In this document: positions 1 to 10,210 of the stretch, piece by piece | Layout of the letters: each line of letters starts with the position of its first letter | How positions within the stretch are numbered: position 1 is the stretch's first letter | Source: Silene latifolia | Taxonomy: Eukaryota; Streptophyta; Magnoliopsida; Caryophyllales; Caryophyllaceae | Direction of reading: 5' to 3' | Assembly: GCF_048544455.1 (NCBI RefSeq) | Contig: NC_133529.1 | Span: 47,593,456-47,657,455 of the forward strand | DNA: 64,000 bases | Translations under genes and position numbers: made by a program | Notes under the pieces: generated by a model | What the model was told of the DNA's origin: nothing | Databases searched by the model: none | The model's input: the letters and a program-made list of their open reading frames with translations, nothing else

Positions 1-582
1 ACGTGGTAAGAGAGATGGGATTAACGTAGTGTTCCCCCAGTCTTCTGTTGTAAAATGTTTAAAACCTAATCTATGGGTGATTAACAAAGCCCATAAAAGA
101 TTAGGCGGAAAAGGACTAAAAACACACGAAAACCTCTCGATCGAGTAAAGAGATCACTCGATCGAGCTCCAAGTAACTCGATCGAGCTAGGGCAACCTCT
201 CGATCGAACACTGCTCGCTGGTCCTCCTCGATCGACTCCTTCAGCTGGTCGATCGACCAGTCTTGAGTATGTAAAGCATTCGATCGAGCAGCAAAGTACT
301 CGATCGAGCTATATAGGCGCACCAGGACTTGAATAACTTCCTTGACTCAGCTCATACGTCCTCCAAATGTAAGATTCCTAAACTCCGGCTCCTTATTTCC
401 CATGAATGCATACAATTGGGACAATTAAGGCTCGATTTAGCTCCTCCTCGGTCAATTCCTGCAAATTACAATAAACGGACCAAAGTAGAATATTCGGGGG
501 TATTTGTAGCCAGATGCTACATAAAAAGCACAGAAATGCGTGTAGAAATGAGGTGAAAACCTTATATAAAAGACACGCATCA
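1..582. mobile_element. 3' end of an unidentified LTR retroelement inserted in LTR of element A
   Basis: The sequence to base 582 has no counterpart in the other LTR of element A, whereas from 583 onward it matches 30899 onward. The foreign piece ends ...GCATCA, a normal LTR terminus, and is followed by CATTT, the likely TSD; the other boundary lies outside the window. It carries a phased CTCGATCGAG array and TATA-like sequences at about 309 and 563. No protein domain is seen. It could be a solo LTR or the 3' LTR of a complete element. Confidence 0.55.
136..308. repeat. Phased CTCGATCGAG palindrome array
   Basis: Copies of the palindrome CTCGATCGAG or one-base variants start at about 136, 157, 177, 199, 227, 248, 279 and 299, mostly 20-22 bp apart, with unrelated spacer sequence. 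The same core recurs in the Tekay element's LTRs and leader. Confidence 0.8.
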
Positions 583-2354
583 CATTTCATGGCCATTTTA
601 TCCGTCAATTCCTTCCTATTTGGCTTTCCTATTGCGTTGTATATGTTTTGTAGGAAAGAAGATAATGTGGCGGAATTCCCATCTCCCGTGCATATTTGGA
701 AGCTTGTTGATGATCTTGGATGGACTAGTATGAAGAGGAGGCAAGAATGATGACCAAGGATGTAAGAATAAAGAGTATATAGAAGGATCATAGGCTAAAA
801 AGCAAGGATGACGAGAAGGAAGCCACTACAAGAAGAAATTGCTCGGAACCCAAATGAAGAGTTGCTTGTTTGGCTATGAAAGTATGCTAGATGAAACGGC
901 ATCGAAAACTCAAGTGGTCTAGGCTTTTGAATCCCTTCAATAGGAGTCCGGATGAGAAAATGACGTCCGTTTTACAATCCGAGCTCAAACAGACAAGCTG
1001 TCCGCCAATCCGCGCGTCTTGATGGCCAAGACGAGCGTCTTCCTTTACCTCTATCCGAGCGTCTCGCAGCCAAGACGCCCGTCTTGCAGCCAGAAAATAC
1101 GAGCGTCTCCTCCACAATCCGCTCGGATCACGAGACAGGACCTCCGGCCAAGACTTCAGACGCGCGGGACGAGCATATTGTGGCGGGACTAGCAACGTGA
1201 TATGCGCATCTCCCTTCGAGACTTGCATTTCCCTACTCAACACTTAGCAATGATATTTACTAATCTACCCTTGCTTAACCTAATGATGTACTACTATATA
1301 TACTCTATTTGTAATAATCAATAGACTAAGCCCTCTTAGTAGGAAGTTCTCATAGATTAGATTAGGAGTAGATTAGAATAGATTAATCTCAATCATTCCA
1401 CAAAATTACATTTTAATCTTTCCTTAATCATTGTTCAAGCTTATTATTATTGGGTAATTGAAGATTATTGGGTTATTATTGGAGAATTGACAACTCTTCA
1501 TCAATCAATCAAGTTTTCTTCTATTATTCTTTCCTTTCCATTTGTTCATCTCAAATTTGGTATAATTCCTTTACTCTTTACTCTTTATTGTTTATTTCCT
1601 CATTCTCTTATCATGTTTATACTTGTTGTGATGATTGACACTATTGATAACATGTTTTCCATGATAATAAGTGAGTAGTTTCCTTAGCTAGGGTTAATGG
1701 GTAATTAGGGGAAACCAACATGGGGAATGATTCATGCTTAATCTAATATGTTTTCATAATTTATTTGCTTGCTTGTTGTGATTTCAACTTATGCACATGT
1801 TATGTTTGATGAAATGCAAGCCTATGAATCCTTGCATTTTTTTCCCCATCACTTATCTTTTCAATGAGACTTGTAAGCTTATACACCAACTCGAGTCTCA
1901 TTAGACCATGCATATAGTTGGATAGGAAGGACTAAGTCGACTCGTAGGTGTTGTACAATCTAATCGATTCAGCTCCAGGACCGAAACCTTCTTAGGGATT
2001 GTAAGCTTATACACCAACTCGATCCCATCACAATAATAATTGCTTGCATATAATTGAGAACATGTTTGTATGATCAACTCCCATGAATCCCATATGAACC
2101 CATGATATCCTAGCACCATTAATCAATTGTTTACATCTCTTAGTTTATTATTTGTTTTACTTTATTGCTTCCATTAGTTTAAACTCACCAACTCCAACCC
2201 AAATCAATTGTGACACTGGCATAAATTGAGATAGATAGACTTAGAACCCAAAGCACACCGTCCCATGGATCGACCTCGACTTAACCACTAACTAGTTGTT
2301 TGTTGAGATTATAAATGTGTTTGATTGGGAGACACGACGACATCTCTACCATCA
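583..2354 (+). repeat. 5' LTR of element A (lacks its first 64 bp)
   Basis: Matches 30899-32669 along its length. It ends ...CTACCATCA directly before the primer binding site, with the CA terminus expected of an LTR. Confidence 0.9.
1007..1302 (+). promoter_or_regulatory. LTR promoter region: phased palindrome array and TATA box
   Basis: Six imperfect 14-bp palindromes built from AATCCG or AAGACG half-sites start at 1007, 1028, 1052, 1072, 1096 and 1116. About 165 bp downstream is TATATATA (1295-1302), a likely TATA box. The same arrangement is at 31323-31618 in the 3' LTR and, inverted, in element B. The promoter role is inferred. Confidence 0.6.
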
Positions 2355-2357
2355 AAA

Positions 2358-2375
2358 TGGCGCCGTTGCCGGGGA
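2358..2375 (+). other. Primer binding site, tRNA-Asp type
   Basis: TGGCGCCGTTGCCGGGGA lies 3 bp after the LTR end and is complementary to the 3' end of plant tRNA-Asp, the primer typical of Athila elements. The identical site occurs inverted in element B. Confidence 0.9.
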
Positions 2376-2510
2376 CGGGGTTATGTGATTAAGTTCTTGC
2401 TTGTTTGTCTATTTTAATTGTGCTTTACTCTTGAGGAACTTGTTCCTCAAGGTTCATTCTTACCATTTTATTGTAGTTTCCATGCTTGTAGTTGTTTCCT
2501 TGTCTTAGCT

Positions 2511-3968
2511 ATGATGGCTCAAGACTTGACATATGGAGTATATGGAGGATCTTTTGAGTGTGACCATGGGTATGGGGAGTTTGAGGAGCAAGTCAACACA
2601 AACCTACCTTACTACTCATACAATGAAAATCCTAACTACTACCCCAAATTTTCCCACCAAAATCCCCACATCCATTATCCACAACAACCACCCACCCAAA
2701 ACTCACTTTACAACGAATTCCAAATGCCACAATATGAGCACTTTCACACCCAGCCACAATAAAAAGATGAGCCGAACTTTGACATTCAAGATATGGTTCT
2801 CCAAATGATGGGAGACCAACAAAATTTCTTCACACAAATTCTAGAGGAGAGCCAAAATAGGGACAATGTTCTCCAAAGCATTGTTACCCATGGTGAGGAG
2901 TTGGCAATTCGAATTGCCCAAATGAAGGCAACCCAAGCAACAACCCAAACAAACACTCCCCACAAATCCTTGAGCATTGACCATGAATTTGAATTTGAGG
3001 TAATGACCTTTGATGAAGAAGATGTGAAGTGGGAAGAGCCAATCTCCTTGAGCTCTTGTGAGTATGAAAGTGTGGTATTTGATGAGGAAGATATGAGGTT
3101 GAGTAAGCCAAATACTCTTAGCCTTTGTGAGTATGAGGGTGTGTCATTTGATGTGGATGTTGAGGTGTTGGAGAAAGAGTTGATGAGGAGGAGTAAAGCC
3201 CCCATTTATGATTCATATGGAGATAGCGATGATGACAAGCCTATGGAAGAAGCTTATGCGGAATACGTATCTTGCAAGGACTTGTGGAATGAAGAAGAGG
3301 AATGGAGTTGTGATATTGCCTCACTTGAGGACCCCATCCTTGAGAAGTTTGAGGTATGCTTCCATGAGGAAGATGAATGTCTCTTTCCTATTGACCATGA
3401 AGATCTTTTCGCACCCACCATGGAACCTATGATTGTTGGAGATGATATGGAAGACCTTCTCCAAAAAGTCAAAACAACATATAAAAGGTACCTGGTGGAA
3501 AAGCTCAAGAACAAACTTGCGAATGAACTTACTTGTGGAGATTTGGCATCCACAATTTCAACTCCAAAGGTATCCCGTCATCAATGCCATGAGAATTCTC
3601 CTACTACTCTTGAAGGATTGATAAATCCAAATACTATCATCATCACCAAAATTGAAGGAGAAGGTGGTGAGTGGAAGTCTCCGGACGATTATGAACCACA
3701 CTTCATACCTTATGTTGACAAGAATCATGGGCTTGTTGGTTTGAGGCATTGCAAATATTCGAATGCTAAGGACAAGGTGAATGAGAGAATAAATGACAAG
3801 TTTCCTTGGCCAAGTTTTATTTTGAATTTAAGCAAACCATACTTATGCTTATTTGGGGCTTGTTCGCAAGCTTTTGATCTTCTTCTAAGAGCCTTGAGCT
3901 CTCTGGACAAAGAATCTCGACAATTTGAACTAGTTTGGTGGAGTCCTATCTCAGACCACCATTTGTAA
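2511..3968 (+). pseudogene. Gag-derived acidic ORF of element A with one in-frame stop
   Basis: ATG at 2511 opens a frame that runs to 3968, broken only by TAA at 2760-2762. The first part is Asn/Gln/Pro/Tyr-rich, like the C-terminal tail of gag in element B. After the stop, the stretch starting DMVLQMMGDQQNFFTQ matches the gag-protease junction of B. The next roughly 370 residues are acidic and match nothing I recognise; they include a 23-residue tandem repeat (VxFDEEDxxxxxPxxLSxCEYE) at about 3000-3137. The core Retrotrans_gag domain, zinc knuckle and protease are absent. It may be a remodelled structural protein; its function is unknown. Confidence 0.6.
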
Positions 3969-4160
3969 AATATTCCTTCCCATAATCTTTGCATTGTATA
4001 ATATTGTATATATTTTCGCATTTCTTTCATTTCCTTACATAAGAGTAAATGAGAGAGGGTTTCTTACCCATTTCTTGAGCATATTTTCAGAAAGAGATAA
4101 GAAGGAATCACAAAAGGGTGCAAGGGAACGATTTTGAATGAAAGGAACAAGGGACAGAGA

Positions 4161-4618
4161 AAGACGGCACGAGACGCTCGTCCCGAGGGCAAGACGCTCG
4201 TCCCGAGCCTCGCCAAAAGCATAATCCGGCACTGACCTGCAATCCGCTCGGATTCATCAAGAGACGCTCGTCTCAGAAGAAAGACGCTCGTCTCTCCTAC
4301 AAGACGTTCGTCTTGAGCATAGTCTTGGAAACAAATCTGCGCTGGATAAAAATCCGCTCAGATTCGCATGAATCCGCTCGACCCAGAGAAGACGCTCGTC
4401 TCCTCCACGATATGCCCGTCCCCAGCCGGTCTCAAAATTTCCAGGATCCCTGACTAAGAATCCGCGCGTCCTCTCAGCAAGACGCTCGGATTGCTCCATC
4501 AAGACGCTCGTCTTCCACACGGCACGCTCGGATCTGCTCGAATTTCTGCTGAAACCTCGTGGAATCCGCCCGAGCCCGACCCTTAACCGCTCGACTTCCA
4601 CCCCTTTTCCTTTATAAA
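4161..4618 (+). promoter_or_regulatory. Putative internal promoter before ORF-1 of element A: palindrome array plus TATA box
   Basis: Palindromes such as AAGACGCTCGTCTT and AATCCGCTCGGATT repeat about every 20 bp (4241, 4261, 4281 and 4301 are exact) from 4161 to about 4590. CTTTATAAAC follows (TATA at 4611-4618), and the ORF-1 start codon is about 115 bp further on. Element B has the same order in the same place. Promoter function is an inference. Confidence 0.5.
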
Positions 4619-4733
4619 CACCCCCACTATCCCTCATTTCTCTTATCTTATCTACTTAAAATCTCACATCATTATCTCTCAAAAATCCCCATCACAAAAA
4701 TCAATCATCAAAACCCTAACTTTTCAATTGACT

Positions 4734-6033
4734 ATGATGAACCTAAAGGGAAAAGGCAAGAAATCATCCGAGGCCGCACCTAAGAAGCGCAAGGGTACTT
4801 CTTCATCCACTCCGAGGGAGACAAGGGGCCATCGCAATGTGATGATACAAGGTGTGGAGCAACTCGAATTTTTCCCCGAGGTAATCTTCACTTGCAATGA
4901 ACACCGCTAAAAATTCGTTCATCTGCTAGGTAAGCATTACGAACCCACTCAGTTCATTGATACCAATGTTTTAGAGGTTCTAGGTATAAGGTATCAAACT
5001 GAAATGTTCTTCGATGGTTTAGGTCTCAGGAAGCTATTCTACGCCCATGAGGAGACCTACCTTAGCCTTACCCTCGAGTTTTTGTGTAGTCTTCGAATTG
5101 TCACAAATACTCATAGGACTGTTTCTATGGAGTTCCGACTTTGCAACAAAGACCATAGGTTAACCTTGGACCAATTTGCAAACATTTTTGGTCTTATAGT
5201 GCCAAATGACAACACCGATAAGCCCTCCGACTTTAATGTTAACCACATTTGGAGAGCTATCTCCGGGAGGGACCTCATTCACTTGAAGCAATGCTATACC
5301 TTTGCAATTCAACATCCAGTGATTCGGATCACCGAGCGCTTCATAGCCGGCACTATCAATGAGAGATTTGAACAAGATAGGTGCACTCTCCTTGACTTGA
5401 CCTTCTTAGAGTCTTATTTGAATGTTCAAGGGACGAGGCCTTACAATTTTAACACGCCCCTAGAGATGCTCACAAGATTCTTTGATTCTGCTCAAGGGAG
5501 TTCTAACATTAAGACCTTTGTGATGGGAGGCCTAGTCACAATGTTGGCAAATGAACTTTGCCCCGGGTTTAACTTATATGGGGCCTATGAGAAGCTAGAA
5601 GGGAGCACTTTGATTGACGAAGATGCTGTCTTCAACCACCACCGGTGGTGCACCTACACTCAAACCGGGAGTGTGGAGTGGTTCACAAAGGGATGCTCTT
5701 CTATTGTCCTCACGAGGTGGAATGTACCACCTACCGAGCCACGATTGAGTCGGTACTCGCCTACACCGAGCTACCTCCTCGATATTGAGATTCACCTCAA
5801 CCCACCACAACGAGAGGAATCACCTCGTCAACCTCGTGGGATGCCGGTACAGGATAATGCATCACCGTCATATGTACCCATTCCACCCTACCCCACTCAA
5901 CATGTACCGTTTACTCCCCAAGTTCCCGATGCTATGGACATGAATGACTTGATGAAGCTTATGCAACGGGTCGATCTTGGAGTGCACGATGGGAGGGTTG
6001 ACAACTATTTGGCCCTTTATCCTCAATACTACC
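4734..6033 (+). pseudogene. Athila ORF-1-like protein, 5' part (split by copia insertion)
   Basis: The frame from ATG 4734 is open except for TAA at 4908-4910, between HR and KF; element B has HRNTF at this place. It aligns along its length with ORF-1 of B, for example the shared YLSLTLEFL motif, and belongs with the Athila ORF-1 / plant transposon protein group whose function is unknown. A basic Lys-rich N-terminus comes first. The copia element interrupts it after YPQYY at 6033; removing the insertion and one TSD restores the frame into 17398-17597. Confidence 0.75.
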
Positions 6034-7351
6034 TGAGGAGTCTATTGATCGAATACGAAAGAGGGGGGGGGGGGTGAATTGAGTATTAAAAACGATGCCC
6101 ACTTTTTCGAAATATATGATGTAAAATTAATTATTTGATTTTATTGATTAAAATCAACTAATTAATTTACTAATAAGCGCAAAATCGAAATAACAAAAAT
6201 AAAGAAAGAAAAAAAGAGAGACACACAGGATTTTTGAAGTGGTTCAGTTTCACAAGTCGAAACCTACGTCCACTATTCTCGATTAATAATTTTTAGTACC
6301 TTTCTACGGATTACAAAAATTATCAATCCACTCGTATAATCAACTATATGATTATAACTCAGATTGAGTATCGCTAAATACTCTAGATTGCTCTTACGCT
6401 AATAAGAAAAGCACAACGATAAATACTAATCTCACGTTATGCGAGTGAGTATAATATCTTTGTGTACTTAGTATCCTATAACGATTTCTCTTTGAGTGAT
6501 TGACAAATATGATGCGCAACTTTTGTATAAGAAATTTGTAAAATAAGAATTAAAGCTCAAATAATTTTTGCTTAAATATATTTTCTCTTAAAAGTGTAGA
6601 TGTGTGTCACTCTTTAAATGTTGAATGAAGAGAGGTATTTATAGTTGTAGGGAATTAGGGTTTTAGAATATTCTGGAAGGTGTGAAACCCTAAATGACTT
6701 GACGAACAAGTAGGAGGCTAGGGTTTGGGAGTGGCTCGGCCTCTAGGGTTTCGGCCGGCCCCTAGGGCTTCCTTCGGTCCATTTCGGCCTCCATAGCCCA
6801 CAACAAATCGAGATAGAATTTTAGTTGAAACCCTAGGTTGCATGACGACATAAATATCGTGTTACAAACCAATAGTACATCCAACTTAAATTCTAATTAA
6901 ATAATTCCAATTATATAAATACTCTCTTATTCTTATAAAACATTAAAAATATATTTTCCAAAAATTAACGCATCATTTTTATCTAGCAGTGAAGTTATGG
7001 CTATGAGGTCATAACTTCACTAACCTTTAAATCAAACAAAGTAAAACCATTACCGGATGACGACCTATACTATCTAATCTTCAGTAGATCTTCAATAAAC
7101 GAATCGTCTCTTCACAAGTCTCTCATCTTGAGTCTCGTGGTTGTTATTTGATCTTGATCTTGAACATTACGATCAAATGTCTTTGAAGTTGTACCTCCTT
7201 GGTCCAAACTTCAAGCTTGCGTCATTGTAATTGTTCCTTTCTATATTAAGACTTGAGCACACAATTACACGCATATGTTGATAATATTAAGTCCACATAC
7301 AAATCATTACTGTCATTATCAAAACAACTAATTAGGACTAAAGGTCTAACA
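6034..7351 (-). repeat. 3' LTR of copia element
   Basis: Begins TGAGGAGTC and ends ...TCTAACA. It matches 16080-17392 with about 14 substitutions and a longer G run (12 versus 7 at about 6062). A TATA-like TATTTATA is at 6637-6644. Confidence 0.93.
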
Positions 7352-7545
7352 AATTCCCCCTTTTTGATGATGACAAGTCTCCTATGATTTGTGTCTAAGT
7401 CTAGTTCCCCCTCAACATAATACTTCCCAAATTATAGAACAGTTGAGCGCAGAAACTAATAATCTTTTCAAAGTTATAACTATAGAACGCCTAGAGAGAA
7501 TTAACTTGAGACGGTCGCAAATCATAAAAACAATTCCCCCTCTTG
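7352..7545 (-). other. Polypurine tract and two upstream copies
   Basis: On the minus strand, CAAAAAGGGGGAATT (7352-7366) abuts the 3' LTR and is the expected plus-strand primer. Near copies TTGAGGGGGAACTA (7402-7415) and AAGAGGGGGAATTG (7531-7545) lie just upstream. The rest of 7367-7854 is non-coding. Confidence 0.7.
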
Positions 7546-7854
7546 GCATCATTGAAAAGATGAGAACAAACATAAAACAACTAGAGTAATATATTATGAG
7601 ACAAGAATTAATCATGAAAAACATATTATATGAAACACAATCTAGTTCTTAATTAGCATAATAATATTATAAACCTGCAATCACACAAGGAATAAAATGC
7701 GGAATTGAAAAAGCTAATATCCATAAGAATGGACTTTTATTGTGAGCAAAGGAATTAAAAAGATAAGGCTAGGTTGGAAATTTGGATGGGTAGGGGGAGA
7801 TGGTCACGGGTAGTGGGGGCTCGGTGGTCATGACCTCGGACGGGTCCGAAATTC

Positions 7855-9408
7855 CTAATCCTCTAGTCGCGCGTGACAATGGTCTAGGAGTGCAGCTTGA
7901 GCAGTCAATCGAGTGTCGAAATTACCAATCCTCAAAGTCATAGCTTTAACTGCTTCATATATTGTATGCATCTCAGACCTCATCTCCTTTCCAGATTGTA
8001 ATAGCTCATCACCAAACTTAACCAAACTATCCATACCTTCTCTCATATTAGTAGATTCGGAGTGTGTTCGCACGGCGGCCTTAAGAGCATGGTCGACTTG
8101 CGTGTCCAACCGTGAAATCATGGTGTATACTCGTGTCGGGCTAATACTACTCGGTCCACTAGTATCAACTCTTATTTCCTTTGTAATGAGATCAAACAAC
8201 TCACATAATTTCTTGTCTTGCTCATTAATCCTTCCAAGAATAGAAGTAAAATTAGATTCCATTTTAGAATCCAACATCTCAAAACTCGCATTGCTTTTTC
8301 CTCCTTTTTCTCCTTTTGTTTCAAAACACAATTCCGGGCCATTAATAACGAGCTTCATATAAGATAAATAAAGATCGTTCATCTCATCACTTGTTATAAC
8401 TCCATAACTATGCATCCCAATAACTCCTTTCTTCTCTAAAATTCGAGAGATCCAATTTCCATAAGGCAAACTTAAAGTAGAAGCTAAATCGTCCATCTTA
8501 GCTGTTACACTAGCTTGTATAATTTTATGAAACACAAGCATAGGTAGACTAACCTTTTCTCCTTCAAGCCAAGCCTTCATAATAATCATCTCATGAACCC
8601 CAAATTTATCTCTACCTTCTTTGCGAGGAACAATAGTAGTCCAAAGAAAGTTCAAAAAGAACCTCAAAGATGGCGACAACTTGGTTGTTAAAAAAGTTTC
8701 AGACGAAGTCGCATCTTGTTTGAAATACCGTTTCACTACTAACCTCTCATCAGGCGACATACTTCCCCATTCTACGCTTGGATTAATTTCGATTCTTCCT
8801 CTAGGAACTCGAGCCAAGTCGCAAAAATCACCAGTTGAAACACGTATAGATGTCTCATTAACCACAGCAAGTAAATTTCCTTCCTTAAATTGAACAGTAG
8901 CATAAAATTGATATACCTCAATAGGAAAGACTGGACCACTTACAGCAACAATATTTTCCCAACCTTGACCTTTGAGAAAATTCCTGAAGAACCCAAGTGC
9001 TTTATATTGCTTTAACCAATCAACCGAATATACTCGTCCTGCGTGAATGCGGTATTGAGCAACTTGATTGATATTCCTTCGTTCTACTTGAGTTAATCGA
9101 AGATTATTCAGTCCATTGTTAGTGTAATCATCCATATGCTGTGCGTAAAGAACAAGTGAAGAACCATCTTGAAGTATATAGCTCTCAGTTTTCGAACTTA
9201 CCTCAGTTTCCGAAACCAATTTTTCCTTACCCTTAACCAATTTTCTCCTCTTCTTGTGGGTGTCGGGTAGGTCGGCGGCGGACCGGAGTGACCGTGGGGT
9301 CTCGGGCGGCGTGACGGAGCAGGAGGTTCTCGAGGGTGATCGGGTTACCTTCTTTCCAACAACAACGGGTTTCTTAGATTGAAAACGGGTTGTAGGATGA
9401 TTTGCCAT
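7855..9408 (-). CDS. Extra 3' ORF (env-position ORF) of copia element, intact
   Basis: A complete 517-codon ORF from ATG at 9408. The N-terminus is basic and Ser/Pro-rich with a KKRRK cluster at about residue 55, a possible nuclear-localisation signal. The middle (about 100-360) resembles the putative plant transposon protein domain found in Athila and SIRE extra ORFs. The C-terminus (about 370-517) is polar and probably helical or coiled-coil. No signal peptide or transmembrane helix is obvious, so calling it an envelope is not supported. It lies downstream of pol in the same orientation and has no disabling mutation, unlike pol. Its function is unknown. Confidence 0.8.
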   Translation of the reverse strand: MANHPTTRFQSKKPVVVGKKVTRSPSRTSCSVTPPETPRSLRSAADLPDTHKKRRKLVKGKEKLVSETEVSSKTESYILQDGSSLVLYAQHMDDYTNNGLNNLRLTQVERRNINQVAQYRIHAGRVYSVDWLKQYKALGFFRNFLKGQGWENIVAVSGPVFPIEVYQFYATVQFKEGNLLAVVNETSIRVSTGDFCDLARVPRGRIEINPSVEWGSMSPDERLVVKRYFKQDATSSETFLTTKLSPSLRFFLNFLWTTIVPRKEGRDKFGVHEMIIMKAWLEGEKVSLPMLVFHKIIQASVTAKMDDLASTLSLPYGNWISRILEKKGVIGMHSYGVITSDEMNDLYLSYMKLVINGPELCFETKGEKGGKSNASFEMLDSKMESNFTSILGRINEQDKKLCELFDLITKEIRVDTSGPSSISPTRVYTMISRLDTQVDHALKAAVRTHSESTNMREGMDSLVKFGDELLQSGKEMRSEMHTIYEAVKAMTLRIGNFDTRLTAQAALLDHCHARLED

Positions 9409-9554
9409 TATTAATCTTGAAGGTTTTGAAAAAGTATTAGGGAAGAAGATGATTAAATTGATGAGAATTATGGAGAGGTTAAAAGGGTTTAAATAGTATT
9501 AAGGAGTTTGTGTTTTGGTAACCATAGAATTCTTAAGGAATGAAAATAATACCA

Positions 9555-9558
9555 ATTT

Positions 9559-9595
<37 letters not shown>

Positions 9596-9830
9596 AGTGC
9601 CTTCCTTTTTTTTTTTTTTCGTGCTTCCCTTTTTTTTCGTGCTTTTCCTTTTTTTTCGCACTTTCCCCTTTTTTTCGCACTTTCCTTTTTTTTTTCGGCA
9701 CACTTTCTCTTTTTTTTTTTCTTTTTTTTTTCGGTGCCTTTTCTTTTTTTTTGTGTGCTTTTTTTTTCGTGCTTTCCTTTTTTTCGCACTTTCCTTTTTA
9801 TTTCGGCACTATTTTTTATTTTGGTATTAT
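9555..9830 (-). repeat. A/G-rich low-complexity tract between pol and extra ORF
   Basis: The plus strand shows long T runs broken by short units such as TCGCACTTTCC and TCGTGCTTT. On the element's coding strand this is poly-A with recurring GTGCGAAAAA/GCACGAAAAA and GGAAA. No long ORF in it is credible. Confidence 0.85.
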
Positions 9831-10210
9831 CTCCTTTTTCTTATATGATAAGAATAAGAAAAGAATCCTATATGTTGTGAGATAAGGAAATAATCTTTTG
9901 TGTTGGTGTTTAGGTAGGATTGTGAAGAGGTGGTTACAAGAATATGGTAAAGATAGAGATTTGTGTAGGAATATAATAAGATAGAAATATCTTTATTATA
10001 TTTGGCATTTTATTGTAGATTTTGTCGAATTTTTGTAAGAATATGTGAATATATAGAATATTAAATATTACCATACACATAAGCAAGATATATCACGTAA
10101 AATAAACATTATTTAACATAATTAAACTTGCAACAAAACATACGGACACAATCGTACAATCTCATCTTCCTAGCCAGTCATTCAGGTTCCCAGACATAAT
10201 TATGACGGAT

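Noticed and set aside
136..308. CRISPR array interpretation of regularly spaced palindromes
   Set aside because: Plant nuclear context; repeats are 10-14 bp with 7-10-bp spacers, and no cas genes.
116..322. ORF of 68 codons over the CTCGATCGAG array
   Set aside because: The palindromic array keeps frames open on both strands; no family match and low complexity.
6060..6076. Run of twelve G in the copia LTR as a functional G-tract
   Set aside because: The other LTR has seven G at the same place; homopolymer slippage or sequencing error is simpler.
7855..9408. Calling the copia extra ORF a viral envelope protein
   Set aside because: No signal peptide, transmembrane helix or fusion-type motif is visible; only its position is env-like.
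9489..9885. Several overlapping ORFs rich in Phe or Lys on both strands
   Set aside because: They are translations of the poly-T/poly-A low-complexity tract in the copia element.
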